NCBI RefSeq assembly: GCF_030867095.1
Contig: NC_081830.1
Coordinates: 38,564,781 to 38,628,780 of the forward strand
Source of the DNA: Alligator mississippiensis
Taxonomy: Eukaryota; Chordata; Crocodylia; Alligatoridae
Reading direction: 5' to 3'
Length of the DNA stretch: 64,000 nucleotides
Position numbers and translations under genes: made by a program. This document shows, one piece after another, positions 36,153 through 47,384 of the stretch (its first letter is position 1; every line of letters begins with the position of its first letter). Below the pieces are notes generated by a model. It ran no database searches and was not told where the DNA came from. It worked only from the letters and a program-made list of their open reading frames with translations.

Positions 36153-36697
36153 TATTTACCTACATCTGAGATGACTTGGTCATATTAAGGATGATTCCTT
36201 AGTAATTAGATTCTGTACATGAGAAATGTATAGGTTGGCTATAATTTTCCATGTACAGAATTTAATTATTGGAGGGTCATCTTAAATTTGTGCAATATCC
36301 TGTCCTGTGCTGTCCTATCCCTCCCCTATCACTGTAGTGGGAAAAGCAAGATTGGGGGGGGTGGCAGGCAGTGGGATGTCAAGTGGCTAGAGTCCTGCCC
36401 CTTAGGGCCCCCACCCCTTGCAGCTGCAGCCTGAGCTGATTCTACTGCAATTGCTGCTGCCTGTGTGTGGGGCTGGAACGGTGCTTTATGCCCCAGGCTG
36501 GAGCAAAGTTGTAGTTACTACTGAGCATAAGTGGTGGCAACTTAGGGCCAGAGTTCCAGCAGCTGTCTATCCCCTGTTTTGTAATCAAATCAGAGATATG
36601 GGGCTTCTTTCCCCATGTTGAATGCAGAGGGAGGTGGGGGGGGGATCCTTATCTTGAAATTGTCAAGTGTCTTGTCTTCAAAGTGTGAGGAAACAGT
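36153..36697. mobile_element. Non-autonomous DNA element (ACCGTATTT type)
   Basis: Starts TACCGTATTTACCTACATCT. The right part ends near CTTGTCTTCAAAGTGTGAGG, whose reverse resembles the left end loosely. Fragments of the same family are at 23299-23340, 23990-24065, 43655-43740 and 60690-60790. The interior is GC-rich with poly-G (GGGGGGGG at about 36352-36361). No transposase. Exact termini uncertain. Confidence 0.5.
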
Positions 36698-36948
36698 AAA
36701 ATGTCATAGTTAAGATGACAAGTAGAGTACAATGGTATAGTTTATTGCTTATATTTTTTGTATACAAAACCTTATTACAGCTACTCTGATAATTTTTCCA
36801 ATGAAAAATCAGTTGTGCAGTCAGATTGTCAGAAGATATTATTGATGTTCTTTAAACCAGCTTACTATAAAATGTAGTATTTTTTATTATGGTTAAATAC
36901 TGAAATGTACTTGCTTCCAGAAATTGTTCTTTATGTTTCCTGTACATT

Positions 36949-37626
36949 AGGGGTGTGCTGATAAAGACTTTTTTTTTGGCCAATAACGATGGCCAATTAT
37001 TAACCAGCCATATCGGGCCATACCAATCTGATTGCCATCCTGATACGCAGCCCTGCAGCTTAGAGAGCAGCATTGGGCCAGTAAGTCTGGGGTGGTGGGG
37101 CGCAGCAGATTGAGGCCCCCACAAAGAGGGAGGGAGTGGGTCAGGGCACAAGACAGCCATGGACAGCTTGTCCAGAGGGGGAGAGGGGTGGCTTCTGCTG
37201 CTGCGTGTACCCCCAGGGGAGGCATGTGGGGTGTGTCCCCTTCTGAATTGTGCATGGGACAAGGGCAGGTTGCCTGCTGCAGGCTCAGGGCCGGGGGTTA
37301 TGCTGGTCTCTTCCCAGTCCAAGGGGCTGTGTTTGGGGCAGGCAGTGGTGTTGGGAGGGAGGGCCATGGGGACCCCTCCCTCACTGTGGGGTCCTTGAGC
37401 TGGTCCTCCCCTCACCTTGCCCCACAGACTTACTGGCCAGACACAGCTCTCCAAGCTGCCATGCTGCCTTCCTGTTTGTGTGCATGCTGCGGCTACACAT
37501 ATGCACGCAGCATTTATTGATAACATTAGTGGCTACACCAGCCAAAAAAAGCAGATTGCTGATAATGTTAATTTCTCTTTTATTCGTGCTGATCCGATAT
37601 GGGCCAGTATATTGGTGCAACTCTAC
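36949..37626. mobile_element. AGGGGTGCACCGATA-family hAT-like element, copy 1
   Basis: Left end AGGGGTGTGCTGATAAAG, right end TATTGGTGCAACTCTAC. About 678 bp. Flanks TGTACATT and TGTATGAG share only the first four bases, so the duplication has decayed. Subterminal TTGGCCAATAACGATGG (left) and AGCCAAAAAAAGC (right) match the other copies. The GC-rich core carries CCAGTAAGTCTG at 37078 and TTGAGGCCCCCACAAAGAGG at 37110, and both motifs recur inverted near 37373-37440. Open frames span the core on both strands, but none shows a transposase. Confidence 0.72.
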
Positions 37627-39378
37627 TGTATGAGCTTATGAATTATAGCATTTGACTAGCCTGACAGCTGCTTTATGAAGTCTCTGCACGTTTAGAACTT
37701 TGAACCTTCCAAATGGCCTCATAGAGCTTCCAAAGGTACTAGAAATGAGGATCCTATAGAGCTCAAGGGATTTCAGGGCAAGGAAGGACCAGGGATGCTA
37801 GAAGAGTTCTGCAGAATTCATAAACTGTATGGTAAAAGGAAAAGCCTGTGACCCTGAAGAGCTGTATAAGTAGCGTTTGATGATCCTGTAGAGGTCTTTC
37901 GGGAAATTTTGGAATATTTAGGGGCTTTGTTTGTTCTCTTTGTTTCAAGTATGCTACTGCTTTAGAATAAGGGTTGCTACAGTATAGGTAGGTCATAGAG
38001 CAATGCAGTCCAAAATAAAGCATCTGCCCAGACTTAAAAATATTGAAATGAATAGTGGCAAAGATACACAGATATGCACATGGTGAATGTGTGAATATTT
38101 AAAGTGGAACTGTCCAACTTCTGAGTGGCCAGAGTCTGTACAGTTTGCCTTTCTTTCCCTGCTCACACAATAGAGACAGTACTGTGTGGGGACCCTGTGG
38201 CCTCCAAGTCATGGCTCACCTTGGCCTCCCATATCCCTAGGGGCAGAAGCAGAAAGCTGGAGGAGGGTGTGGAAGTCTGGAGGTCATGAATTAACATCTC
38301 ATGGATTACTTGTGGTTTCTGGGCCACCAGTTGGACAGCGCTTCAGTCCTGCCTTCATCTCGTCCAAAAGGAAATACTTGTTTCATTGTAACCGCAAATT
38401 AAAGCACATTCTGAATCTTTCCACTACAGATGAAGACATTATACGTCGTATAGATGTGCTTACTGTGTCTCCTGTATAATACCTAATGTTTGGAGTGTCA
38501 GGAGTTCTCGTGCCCATGTGTGGAGTAGATTGAGTGATGGTAGGTTTGTAGTTTTTTTCTGGTAGGAAGATTGTGATTCATGAAGAGTGATGAATCAAAA
38601 ATGTATTATAGGGATTTTATTGTATATTGATATAGTGGATTGTTGCTCTATAGCTTGGAGGAGGCTAGAAAAGAAAGGTAGTTTCTGTTTGTTTCTTTTA
38701 TAGATGGAGGCTGAATAAGGATATGGGGTATTCCGTTTTTTTGTATGGGCAACTTGCAGTTAGTGTTTTTTTTGTTTTGTTTTTTTAAAGATATTAAAGG
38801 TCTTGTTCGATTCCTGTAGAAGTCAACAGAAGCCATTTAGACTTTGTTTCAGGTCCTGTATAAATTGACTATTTTATCTTATTGTTCTATGCAGTAATGC
38901 TTGGGAGCCTCAATTAGGATTAGAGTAGTAATGTGCTTTGGGGTAAAGACACAGGTACAATACCTGTCCAAAACTGTTTCCAGTTTGCTTTGAAATGCAG
39001 TAGATTAAATTATCACTTGCTGCTTTACTTTCTGTATTTTTTTTTGGTAATATACTATATTATAAAATGTAAAGCATGCCGTGTATTTAATAAGTATACT
39101 AATACCTTAAAGTTTTTTTTTTCCAATCAATAAAAGCCAACCCATATTAGTACTGACACTTCAGAGCAACTCCCTTGTCAAAAGAAGATTTTATAGTGGG
39201 TGTTTTTAAGGAATTATTCTTAAAGAAGGACTTTCCAGTGAAAAATATAGAAATGCTTTGTCATTGTGAATTTTTTTTTTAATATTTGGTGTTGAAATGT
39301 TGGTAACATGGAAGATCTTATAAAGCATCAGTAATAGTGGGACAAAGGCCAGAGAAGCCGTATACTGTAAACATATAC

Positions 39379-40722
39379 AGGGGTGCACTGATAAAGATTT
39401 TTTTTAGGTCAATACCGATGACTGATTATTGACCAGTCATATCAGCCAATACCAATCCGATTGATATGCAGCCTGGCAGCTTGGAGAGCAGAATCAGGCT
39501 GGTAGGTCTGTTGGGAAGGGGTTTTGGGGGGAGGAGGGCATATAGAGGCCCCCACAGTGAGGGAGGGGGTGGATTGGGGTAGGGGCAGGTTCTGCCTAGC
39601 TGGGCTTGGGTGGGGCATGGGATGGAGCCTGGGTGACTTGTCCAGGGGACACGGAGGCTCTCACCAGTGGCAACATGTAGGGGGTACATGTGCACCCCCT
39701 GGGAGTGTGGGTGCAACCCCTGACCGGCCACTCTCACCACTTAGGCGATGGGCAGAGGGGGAGGCGGGAGCACTGATGCCCCTCTGCAAGTGCTGGCCAA
39801 TTGCTGCAGCTGCTCTCAGAAGTGGTTGCAGTGATTGGCTGCAGTGACCGGGCAGTGAGATTGGCCACGGGGTTCCCCCTGGGCAGTAAGATTGGCCACG
39901 GCGGGAGCCCCCCTCCTGCTGGTGGGACTGATTGCAGGGGGACATGTGCCCCCCCTGACTAAGGCGGTACCAGTTGCCCATGGCTCCTGCTGCTGTGCAT
40001 ACCTCAGGGTAGCCATGGGGGGCATGTGTTCCCTGGATCTATGTATGGGATGAAGGTGGGCTGCACACTTGGGGCCAGGGGCTGCACCAGGCTCTTCCTG
40101 GTGGAGGCTGGGTGGAGTGGGTGGCAGTGGCACTGGGAGGGTGGTCTATGAGGGGGCTGTAGTTACCACAAAATTTGCCATGCCCCCCCCTCCCCCCCCC
40201 AGTGCTGCTGCTGTCTGCCCTACCCCCACCTAGCTCAAGCACAGACCCGGCTTGGCCCCCTCCCCCCCCGCCAGGGAGAACCCAGTGCAACCCAAGCCCC
40301 AAGTGCACAGCGGGAAACCCACCTTGCCCCACCCACAGATCTGGGGGGCACTTGCCCCCCAAGCCTCCCCTGGGGTAGGCATAGGAGTGGGAAGCACCCC
40401 CTGGACAAGCCACCCTGGTTCTGTCTTGTGCCCTGGCCTGCTCTGGTGGGTGGCACCTGCTTCTGCCCCAGCCCCACTCCCTCCCTCACTGTGGGGGGCT
40501 CAATCTGTACCCCACTCCCCAGATTTACCAGCCGGCCACTGCTTTCCAAGGTGCCGGGCTGCACTCCTGGTTGCATGCATTCTGAAGCTGCTTACCTGCA
40601 TGCAGCATTTATCAGTGACATTATCGGCCCCATCAGCCAAAAAAACCCCAATTGCCGATAATGTCAATTTTCCTTATATTGGTGCTGATACGATACAGAC
40701 ACATATGTCTGTGCACCTCTAG
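39379..40722. mobile_element. AGGGGTGCACCGATA-family hAT-like element, copy 2
   Basis: 1344 bp, from AGGGGTGCACTGATAAAG to CTGTGCACCTCTAG. Flanking octamers ACATATAC (39371-39378) and AAATATAC (40723-40730) match at 7 of 8. The core holds the inverted pair AGAGGCCCCCACAGTGAGGG (39543) and CCCTCACTGTGGGGGGCTCA (40493). It is longer than its relatives and has a repeated middle with GCCACGG-type units at 39860-39905. No coding domain. Confidence 0.85.
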
Positions 40723-42224
40723 AAATATACAAACGGTTTTGTTTGTAAAATGAGTCTTTTACATGCCTTGCATACTATGAGTGTTCTTTAGCAGTAATTC
40801 CAAAATATTTTAGACTAAGGAGTAACTGACTGTAAACCTCTAGCATTTCTCAGACCAACGCACACTCTTAACGGAAAGCAAGGAGAGATCTCATGCCATC
40901 TGCATCCCGCACACACTGACCTCATGGACCACAATTGGGAACTACAGTTGTATAGCAGTTACAGCATGGTTTAGGAAGGTGGCCCTCTGAAGGTTTTGGG
41001 TTCCACCCTTGAAGTAGTTTGTGGCAGTGAAATGATAACTGAATAATTCCTTAGTTGTCAGCATGCTGACTGAAGAAGTTGACTTGGTGGTATTTCACAT
41101 GTTAATAGAATGTCTGGGCAAGAACATTGATCTTCTGCAGAATGTTTACCAGTGGTATCCCGACCCCGGGTTTGTTAGAAGGCTCTTCTGGTTAGGGTAG
41201 AGTGGGAAGAGTAAAGAATAAGGGCAGCAATTTAGTGACAAATTGTATCCCAGTTGTTGAGAAAGTAGAGGGTGCTGTTGTTGGACATGCACGATGTCTT
41301 GTGTGTGTCATACTTATCTTTGGCTTAAGGGTTGTATAATAAACTTGTCATCATCATTTGGTTGCTGCAAATCAACCAAAGGGTTGAAAACCTTCCCCTC
41401 TTTCCCACCCCCCCCCCCCAAGTCCCTCCTTAGCTGCAGGAGAATTCGGTCTTCCTTTTCTATCACTGTTCATTTTTTTTAGGTTCTGTTACAAACTTTG
41501 GGTTTGGGTAGTTGATAGGTTTCATTGTTCTATTTCTTTCTTCATTCCTCCCAGTTGATTGAAGGGGTACATTCTTTAAACTATCTTGTCATTCCTCTCC
41601 AAATTAGCTCCAGTGTCAGCCTCTTAGTGCTCTTTGTAGTTCTCTGTATAATACCAAGGTGTATGTCTAATGCTGTTCACTGAAGCATTCTAAAGAGCAG
41701 CTGTGAAAGTATGCTCAGACTGGCCATTTTTTCACTCTGTTGCTTGAGAATGCTGCTGATATGGCACTGAAGCTTTCAAAAGACTCAGTCTTGCAGTGTT
41801 TTGAAACTGGAGATTTATGTCCATTTTTGAGAGTTAGAAATACAGTTAAAATACAGAGGCTTCAGTTCTGCAGAAATAGCTTTCAAGTACTTCAGTCTGC
41901 TTGTTCTGTGTAGCCTAGTGCATTTTTCAAGCCCTGCTTTGTTGGACCAAAAAGCATGAATAAATTATGAATCAAGACCTCCCGAAATCAGGGCAAAAGT
42001 TCACTGTCCAGTGGCATCTTTAAAATCACTCTTTTTGCTGAACCCCCTCCCCCACCCCACCCCCCTTTTTTTTTTTTTTTTTTTGCTGGCAATTAATGCC
42101 AAGAGGCAATTAATGCCATGGTTTTTGCCTCTTGCCCACTCAGTGGCAGGGAGATGTGCAACAAAAGAGAGAGATTAAAGGCATCACTGTACCACATACT
42201 TCCACTGCAATTTAGGTAGGTCGC

Positions 42225-42740
42225 TAATTATGAAGCCAGAAGGAACCACTATGATCATCTAGTCAGACGTTCTTTATAAATGAAGCCATAGAATTTTCCT
42301 GAGTTAGTTCTGGGGGGAGGGAATTCAATCTTGATTTTAAAATTTCCAATAATGGAGAATTCACAACAACTCTGTTGTTCCACTAGTTAATTACCCTCAT
42401 TGTGAGGGGGGAAAAAAGAAGAAAAGTGAGCTTATTTTTAGTCTGTCTAGGTTGAATGTTCAGCCATTGTTTTTTATTATCTGCTTTATCTGACAAGTTA
42501 CAGAGCCCACTTTTATACGGGCTCATCGGATCACTCCTTAAAAGTTTATCTGAGCTAAATAGATTCAGTGCTTTGAATCTGCTGTAGATCATGTTTCTGC
42601 ATCATTTAATCACTCTCATGACTTTTCTCTGAAAACTTGTTGCTAGACATTCATTTTGAATTGTGGGCATTGGAACCTGGACATGGATAGATATTCCAGT
42701 AAAGGTCAAACTAGTAGCAAGTGCAGAGATAATAGATGAT
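42225..42740 (-). mobile_element. CR1/L3-like LINE 3' part
   Basis: On the minus strand this is the 3' portion of a CR1-group LINE. Recognisable blocks are ATGATCATCTAGTCAGACGT, CTTGATTTTAAAATTTCCAA, AATGGAGAATTCACAAC, TAGTTAATTACCCTCA and GAGCTAAATAGATTCAGTGC. The element is old, with many differences from the consensus as I know it and no open frame. It may belong with 44765-45360, which is the upstream part of the same LINE type in the same orientation. Confidence 0.75.
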
Positions 42741-42745
42741 TTTTG

Positions 42746-42860
42746 CTAAAGGTGCACCGATATGTTGGTCCATATCGTATTGGCACCGGTAAAAGGAAAA
42801 TTGACACTATTGCCGATTGGCTTTTTTTTGAGTGATGTGGCTGATGCTGTCACCAATAAA
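42746..42860. mobile_element. Truncated AGAGGTGCACCGATA-family fragment
   Basis: CTAAAGGTGCACCGATATGT, GGCACCGGTAAAAGGAAAAT and GCCGATTGGCTTTTTTTTGA match the left end of the copies at 43758 and 47385. It stops before the GC-rich core, where a (CT)n tract begins (42864-42886). Confidence 0.75.
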
Positions 42861-42945
42861 TTGTCTCTGTCTCTCTCTCTCACTCTTCCCTCCTGCTGTG
42901 GGCTCCCTGTGGCTCGTCATCTTTGAAAGGCAGCCAGAAGGAAAT

Positions 42946-43043
42946 AGATACTAATTTTCTAAAATTTTTAGGGGCCCTGTGGGCCAGATAGAATGGTCTG
43001 GCAAGCCAGATGTGGCCTGCCGGCCATATTTTGCCCGCCCTTG
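42946..43043. mobile_element. hAT-like MITE, truncated
   Basis: TAGATACTAATTTTCTAAAA, then GGGGCCCTGTGGGCCAGATA and a right end ATTTTGCCCGCCCTTG match the right half of the element at 6509-6685. Confidence 0.75.
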
Positions 43044-43139
43044 CAATTATCTGTAAGGTCCCTTCCAGTCCTTAACAACTATGAAACCATGACCCCACAG
43101 CTTGGCACTCTTCACTAAGGGTTTATAGTCTAGATTATC

Positions 43140-43141
<2 letters not shown>

Positions 43142-43171
<30 letters not shown>

Positions 43172-43181
43172 AAAAAAAAAA
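43142..43181. repeat. poly-C followed by poly-A
   Basis: About 20 C residues directly joined to about 20 A residues. Low complexity. Confidence 0.9.
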
Positions 43182-43757
43182 TGTGTGCACTAATTAGTCC
43201 CTGCTCATGACTGGAACCAGGTGTTCTTGTCATGAGTCCTTGGTTGCTCCAAAAATGTATATGCAGAAGTGGTGCCAGGGCAGCCTGGTCCAGCTTCATC
43301 TCATGGAGGGTGGGGCCACACTAATTGTATGCGTTGCATTGAGAGAAGGGCCAACAAAGGGATTTTGAGTGAACTGTATGCAAATTTGTGGCTCACCATG
43401 ACTGGTAAAAGAGTTGGTGGTGAGGGGGGCTGTGCTTATTTGGCGCGTGTGTGTGTGTGTTATTCAGATGGGTTACGCTAACCTATTCTTGTGGTAGGTT
43501 CCCATCAGCGTGTTTGCCTGATGTGTGCCATGTGTTTTATAGTCATGCTCAGTGTTGGCTGCATTTAATCAGCTTCATAGTAGGTTTCCATTGCTAAGCA
43601 CATGATACTCTTGGCAGCAGTTTAATGATAGTGTATTTAGTGAGATTTTGTTGTATGTGATTATAGGACGAGGGGGCTTTTTTCTCCATGCCAACTGGGG
43701 CAAAAAACCTTGTCTTGTATTCAAGTGAATATGGTATTGTTTTTCCCTTTCTCTTAT

Positions 43758-44690
43758 AGAGGTGCACCGATATATCAGTCCATATCATATGAACACCAGT
43801 AAAAGGAAAGTTGACATTATTGGCATTTGCTTTTTTTGGCTGATATGGCTGATAATGTTGCTGATAAATGTTGTGTGCAAAGCTGCAGCATGCATACAGC
43901 CAGCCCAGCAGCTTGGAGAGCAGCGTCCAGCCGGTAAGTCTGTTGGGCCAGGGAAGGGGAGGGGTGGGGAGATTTGTGGTCCCCATGGTGTTGGAAAGAT
44001 TGGGGCAGGGGCATGTGCTGCCCTGCTGGGGGGCACAGAGGGGTGGGGGTGACTTATGTTGCTGCACGCACCCCCTGGAGAAACATGGGAGGCATGTGCC
44101 CCCTGATCCTGTGGGTGGGCTGGGATGTGGTGCTGGCCTCTTCCTGGTGGGGCTGTGCTCAGGGTGGGCAGTGACACTGGGAGGGCAGTCTATGGGGTAG
44201 ATTATAGCCACCCCAAAATTTGCTGTAGTCCCCCTTCCCAGTGCTGCTACCACCCACCTCAAGCACAGCCCCAGTTCAATCCCCTTGCCAGGAAGAGTCC
44301 AGTGCCACCCCAGGCTGCAGCATCAGCTTGCCCTCATCCCACGCATGGGTCTAGAGGGCATGTGCCCCCCATGCCTCTCCCAGGGGTGTGTGCAGTGGCA
44401 GGAGCCACACCCTCCCCTTCTCCATCCCCTCTGGATAAGCCACTCGCGGCTCCCTCCCAGGCCCTACCCTACCCTGGCTGGGCAGCATCTGCCCCAGCCC
44501 CACTCCTTACCTTACTGTGGAGGCCTTGATCTGCCTCCCCCACCCCTTACCACCGATAGACTTACCAGCTGGATACTGTTCTCCAAGATGCTGAGCTTGC
44601 ATGTCGGCAATCAGATCAGTATTGACTGATATGGCTCATTAATAATCAGCCATTGGTATTGGCCCAAAAAATCTTTATCGGTGCACCCCT
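43758..44690. mobile_element. AGGTGCACCGATA-family hAT-like element, copy 3
   Basis: 933 bp, from AGAGGTGCACCGATATATCA to TTTATCGGTGCACCCCT, so inverted relative to copies 1 and 2. Flanks TCTCTTAT (43750-43757) and ATTCTTAT (44691-44698) match at 6 of 8. The left subterminal part has CACCAGTAAAAGGAAAGTTG. The core carries CCGGTAAGTCTGTTGGG (43931) and, inverted, TAGACTTACCAGCTGG (44560). Frames across the core are compositional. Confidence 0.83.
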
Positions 44691-44764
44691 ATTCTTATTA
44701 TGTACCACTTCAGTATCGGTCATCCAAAAATAATTGGTGATCATTATTTTCTTTTGGGCCACTG

Positions 44765-45360
44765 GTAAAAATATTAGAATACAGGACCAAGAACTGATCC
44801 CTGTGGAATCCTCTAAAAACACAGCTGCTCAGTGGTGTGTTTCCTTGTTTATAGTTGCATCTTGAGAGTTCTGAAACCATGTAATATTGCCATGGTTTTA
44901 TGCCATATTACTTTAATAAACATTTTTCAGTACCAAGTCATATGCCTTAAACAAATCTTGGGTTTATTACATCAGCACTACTACCTTTTTCAACCAAACT
45001 TATAACTTAATCCAAAAAATGAATATTACAAAATCTATTTTACATCTATCCCTGGTGACTGATATTAATTAATCAAGCTTTAAATGTGGGTTTTAGAGTC
45101 CAGTATTAGCTGTTACCTTATTCTGTCTGGGATTGATGTTAGGCTGACAAAGTTTGCAGCTGTGTGTTATCTGATTTACCCCTTTTTTAAATATTAGCAT
45201 AGCATAGCACAGGATTTTTCGGTTCTTGAACACTTCCATAATGTTCCAAGGCCTATTCACACTTAACATTAGTGGTCCAGAGAACTTCTCAGACATCCTG
45301 CACCCAAAAACTTTGAACTGACTGGTCAAAATGTTTAACTCTCTGGACTACTTTGACTAG
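44765..45360 (-). mobile_element. CR1/L3-like LINE, central part
   Basis: On the minus strand it contains the reverse-transcriptase-region landmarks of a CR1-group LINE seen as GGACCAAGAACTGATCCCTG, AAGTCATATGCCTTAAACAA, TTATTACATCAGCACTACTA, GGGATTGATGTTAGGCTGAC and TTAACATTAGTGGTCCAGAG. No open frame remains. Orientation and order suit an element whose 3' end is the fragment at 42225-42740, the two separated by later insertions. Confidence 0.75.
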
Positions 45361-45416
45361 CTTTAGGTGCTACTGTTGAAATAGAAAGTTTTTTATCAGC
45401 ACGATTATATATAGTC

Positions 45417-45715
45417 TAGTGGCTCTTAGCCTTTTTAGACTCGAGTTGCATCTTGCTAGACTCAAAGCACTCCTCAAAATATGCTAGCACTTAGCTTGTG
45501 CTTATTTCTTGACTATGGCAATACTTTCGTTGCAAAGAATTTAGAAAGACCCCAGTGTGTCAGAATGTATTTGACACTATGGATTCCTATTTGAAATCTC
45601 ATGGTTTATCTTGTGTGGGTATTTGCACACCTGATAGTGTATAGCATCCTACAGAACCCTTAAAATGATTTTAAGGTACCCCAGGGTGCTGTGGCACCCT
45701 GGTTGTGAATCAATG
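45417..45715. mobile_element. hAT-like element (CAGTGGTTCTCAACC type)
   Basis: Left end TAGTGGCTCTTAGCC, right end GGTTGTGAATCAATG. Flanking octamers ATATAGTC (45409-45416) and AAATAATC (45716-45723) match at 6 of 8. GGGTGCTGTGGCACCCTGG next to the right end is also found, inverted, near the left end of 59089-59255 (CAGGGTGCCATGGTACC). Diverged, non-coding. Confidence 0.6.
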
Positions 45716-47384
45716 AAATAATCATCATTGTTCTTTCTGTCTAGTAGTAAAGCATTATTGTTATTATTCTTTTTGTCCTAAATATACATAAATCTTGTTA
45801 TTCTTAAGTTTGTCAGTCCTAGCTTTCTTTGTCTTTCTGCTTCTCATCAATTTTCAATCAGTTTCTAGATTGAAATGGCCATGCAGAGACATACATGTTT
45901 CAGATCTCCTAGGTTACACTGAATTACTGGGAATAGAAGACAATAATGTAATTCTCCAGATATGCTATGTACATGTTGACATTTTAGCAATATGTTGATA
46001 AAGGGCAGAGTGCATGAAAGAGCAGTGCGTCTAGTTCTTTTCCTGAGTTCACCCTTGGGAGAGGTGAAACAGGCAGTGACCCATGATGCATAAATTACTA
46101 TCAGAGCAGCTAACTAATGCTTAAAAATCTCTTACTAAAGTATTATCTCTTAATAAAGGCCAGGTGCATAGACTTGTATTTTCTGTTGCCAGAATGAGGA
46201 CTGGGATCTAGGAGTCAGTTTATATATCCTCTTAATCTCTCCAAAACACTTAACAAAAGACCCACCATGCATTGGGGCAGGTTATCAGATGATATAAAGT
46301 ACCAGCATTTGCTAAGAATCTTCTTACTCTTATCCTATTATTGAATATACAGTGATCCTTTTAAGGGATTAATTGCTTAATTTAAATCCCAAAATTGTGT
46401 AAATTTGAAAAATTAGGAGCACAACATTTTCAGAGATTCATGAACAAAGAACAGTATTTTCCTGTATTCATTTTAGTAGCTTGTATATTTTTGTTATTTT
46501 TAAATGACTCTTGATTATCAAATGCTGCTGCTGCTGCTTCAGTGATTCACCCTAAGAACATCTTACATTTTTCTCTACTCATCCATTTTACATCTTAAGA
46601 AATTTTTAACTTAAGGCTAATAAATAGGATCCCAGTAGTGATCCCATTAGGATCACATAAAAGGAATGGAAAGTCCTAGGTAACAAAATAAAAAAAAAAC
46701 AAAAAAACATGTTAAACCCCTAAGTTGTGAACTGGTTAAAGTAAACATTTGTAGTTAAACTTACTGCAAATTTCAACAATAAACTATCTCTAGTTTTTTG
46801 GCTGGTAACACAGAAACAAAAGTCATTTAAAGGCATACTGTTAATGGATTGTATTTTGACGTATAAAAGACAAAGCTGCCAGAAAATAAATCCCATATCA
46901 GCCTACCAGTCTTCTCTCTGGTGGTAAATTGATGAGATTTCTTCTCTTTACTATGGACAAAAACAGATAGTTGGTTTATAAGTTTCAGTGCCAGCCTGGG
47001 AAGTGAATTCTCTGCCATTTGACTGGTCATAGATAGGGCCAGCCTATATATAAATTCTAGCTAGTTAGGTTCTCCAGCTCATTAATGTTTGGCCGCATAT
47101 TTTTTGTTATAAGAGCTTAGTGGTTTATGGAGAAGCCTTTCTTCCCTGGAGTTGAGTGCATTTCTTTGAACCTTAAAAAATGTTTGTCTCTAAGCTTAGA
47201 CAACATTAATTATGGAGATAGGTTTTGTTCTTTTTTTTTAAGTCTGAGATCTGGAATTCAGGACCTTCAAATACATGCTGAAGGTCCTGTATTCAGAGTA
47301 GTTTGGCCAAACAGAATTGCACAAAAATTCATGAGTTATCAGACAATAAATCGTGGACGTTTTCACACCCTCCCTTACTTGTAT

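Noticed and set aside
36852-37526. 224-residue minus-strand frame
   Set aside because: Spans the right flank and core of copy 1 of the GGTGCACC family. Equivalent frames in copies 2-4 are not alignable as one conserved protein and no transposase motif is seen.
42864-42886. (CT)n tract as a regulatory GAGA site
   Set aside because: Lies between two truncated transposon fragments. A microsatellite explanation is sufficient.
43594-44262. 222-residue minus-strand frame
   Set aside because: Covers copy 3 of the same family and its left flank. Low-complexity composition, no transposase motif.
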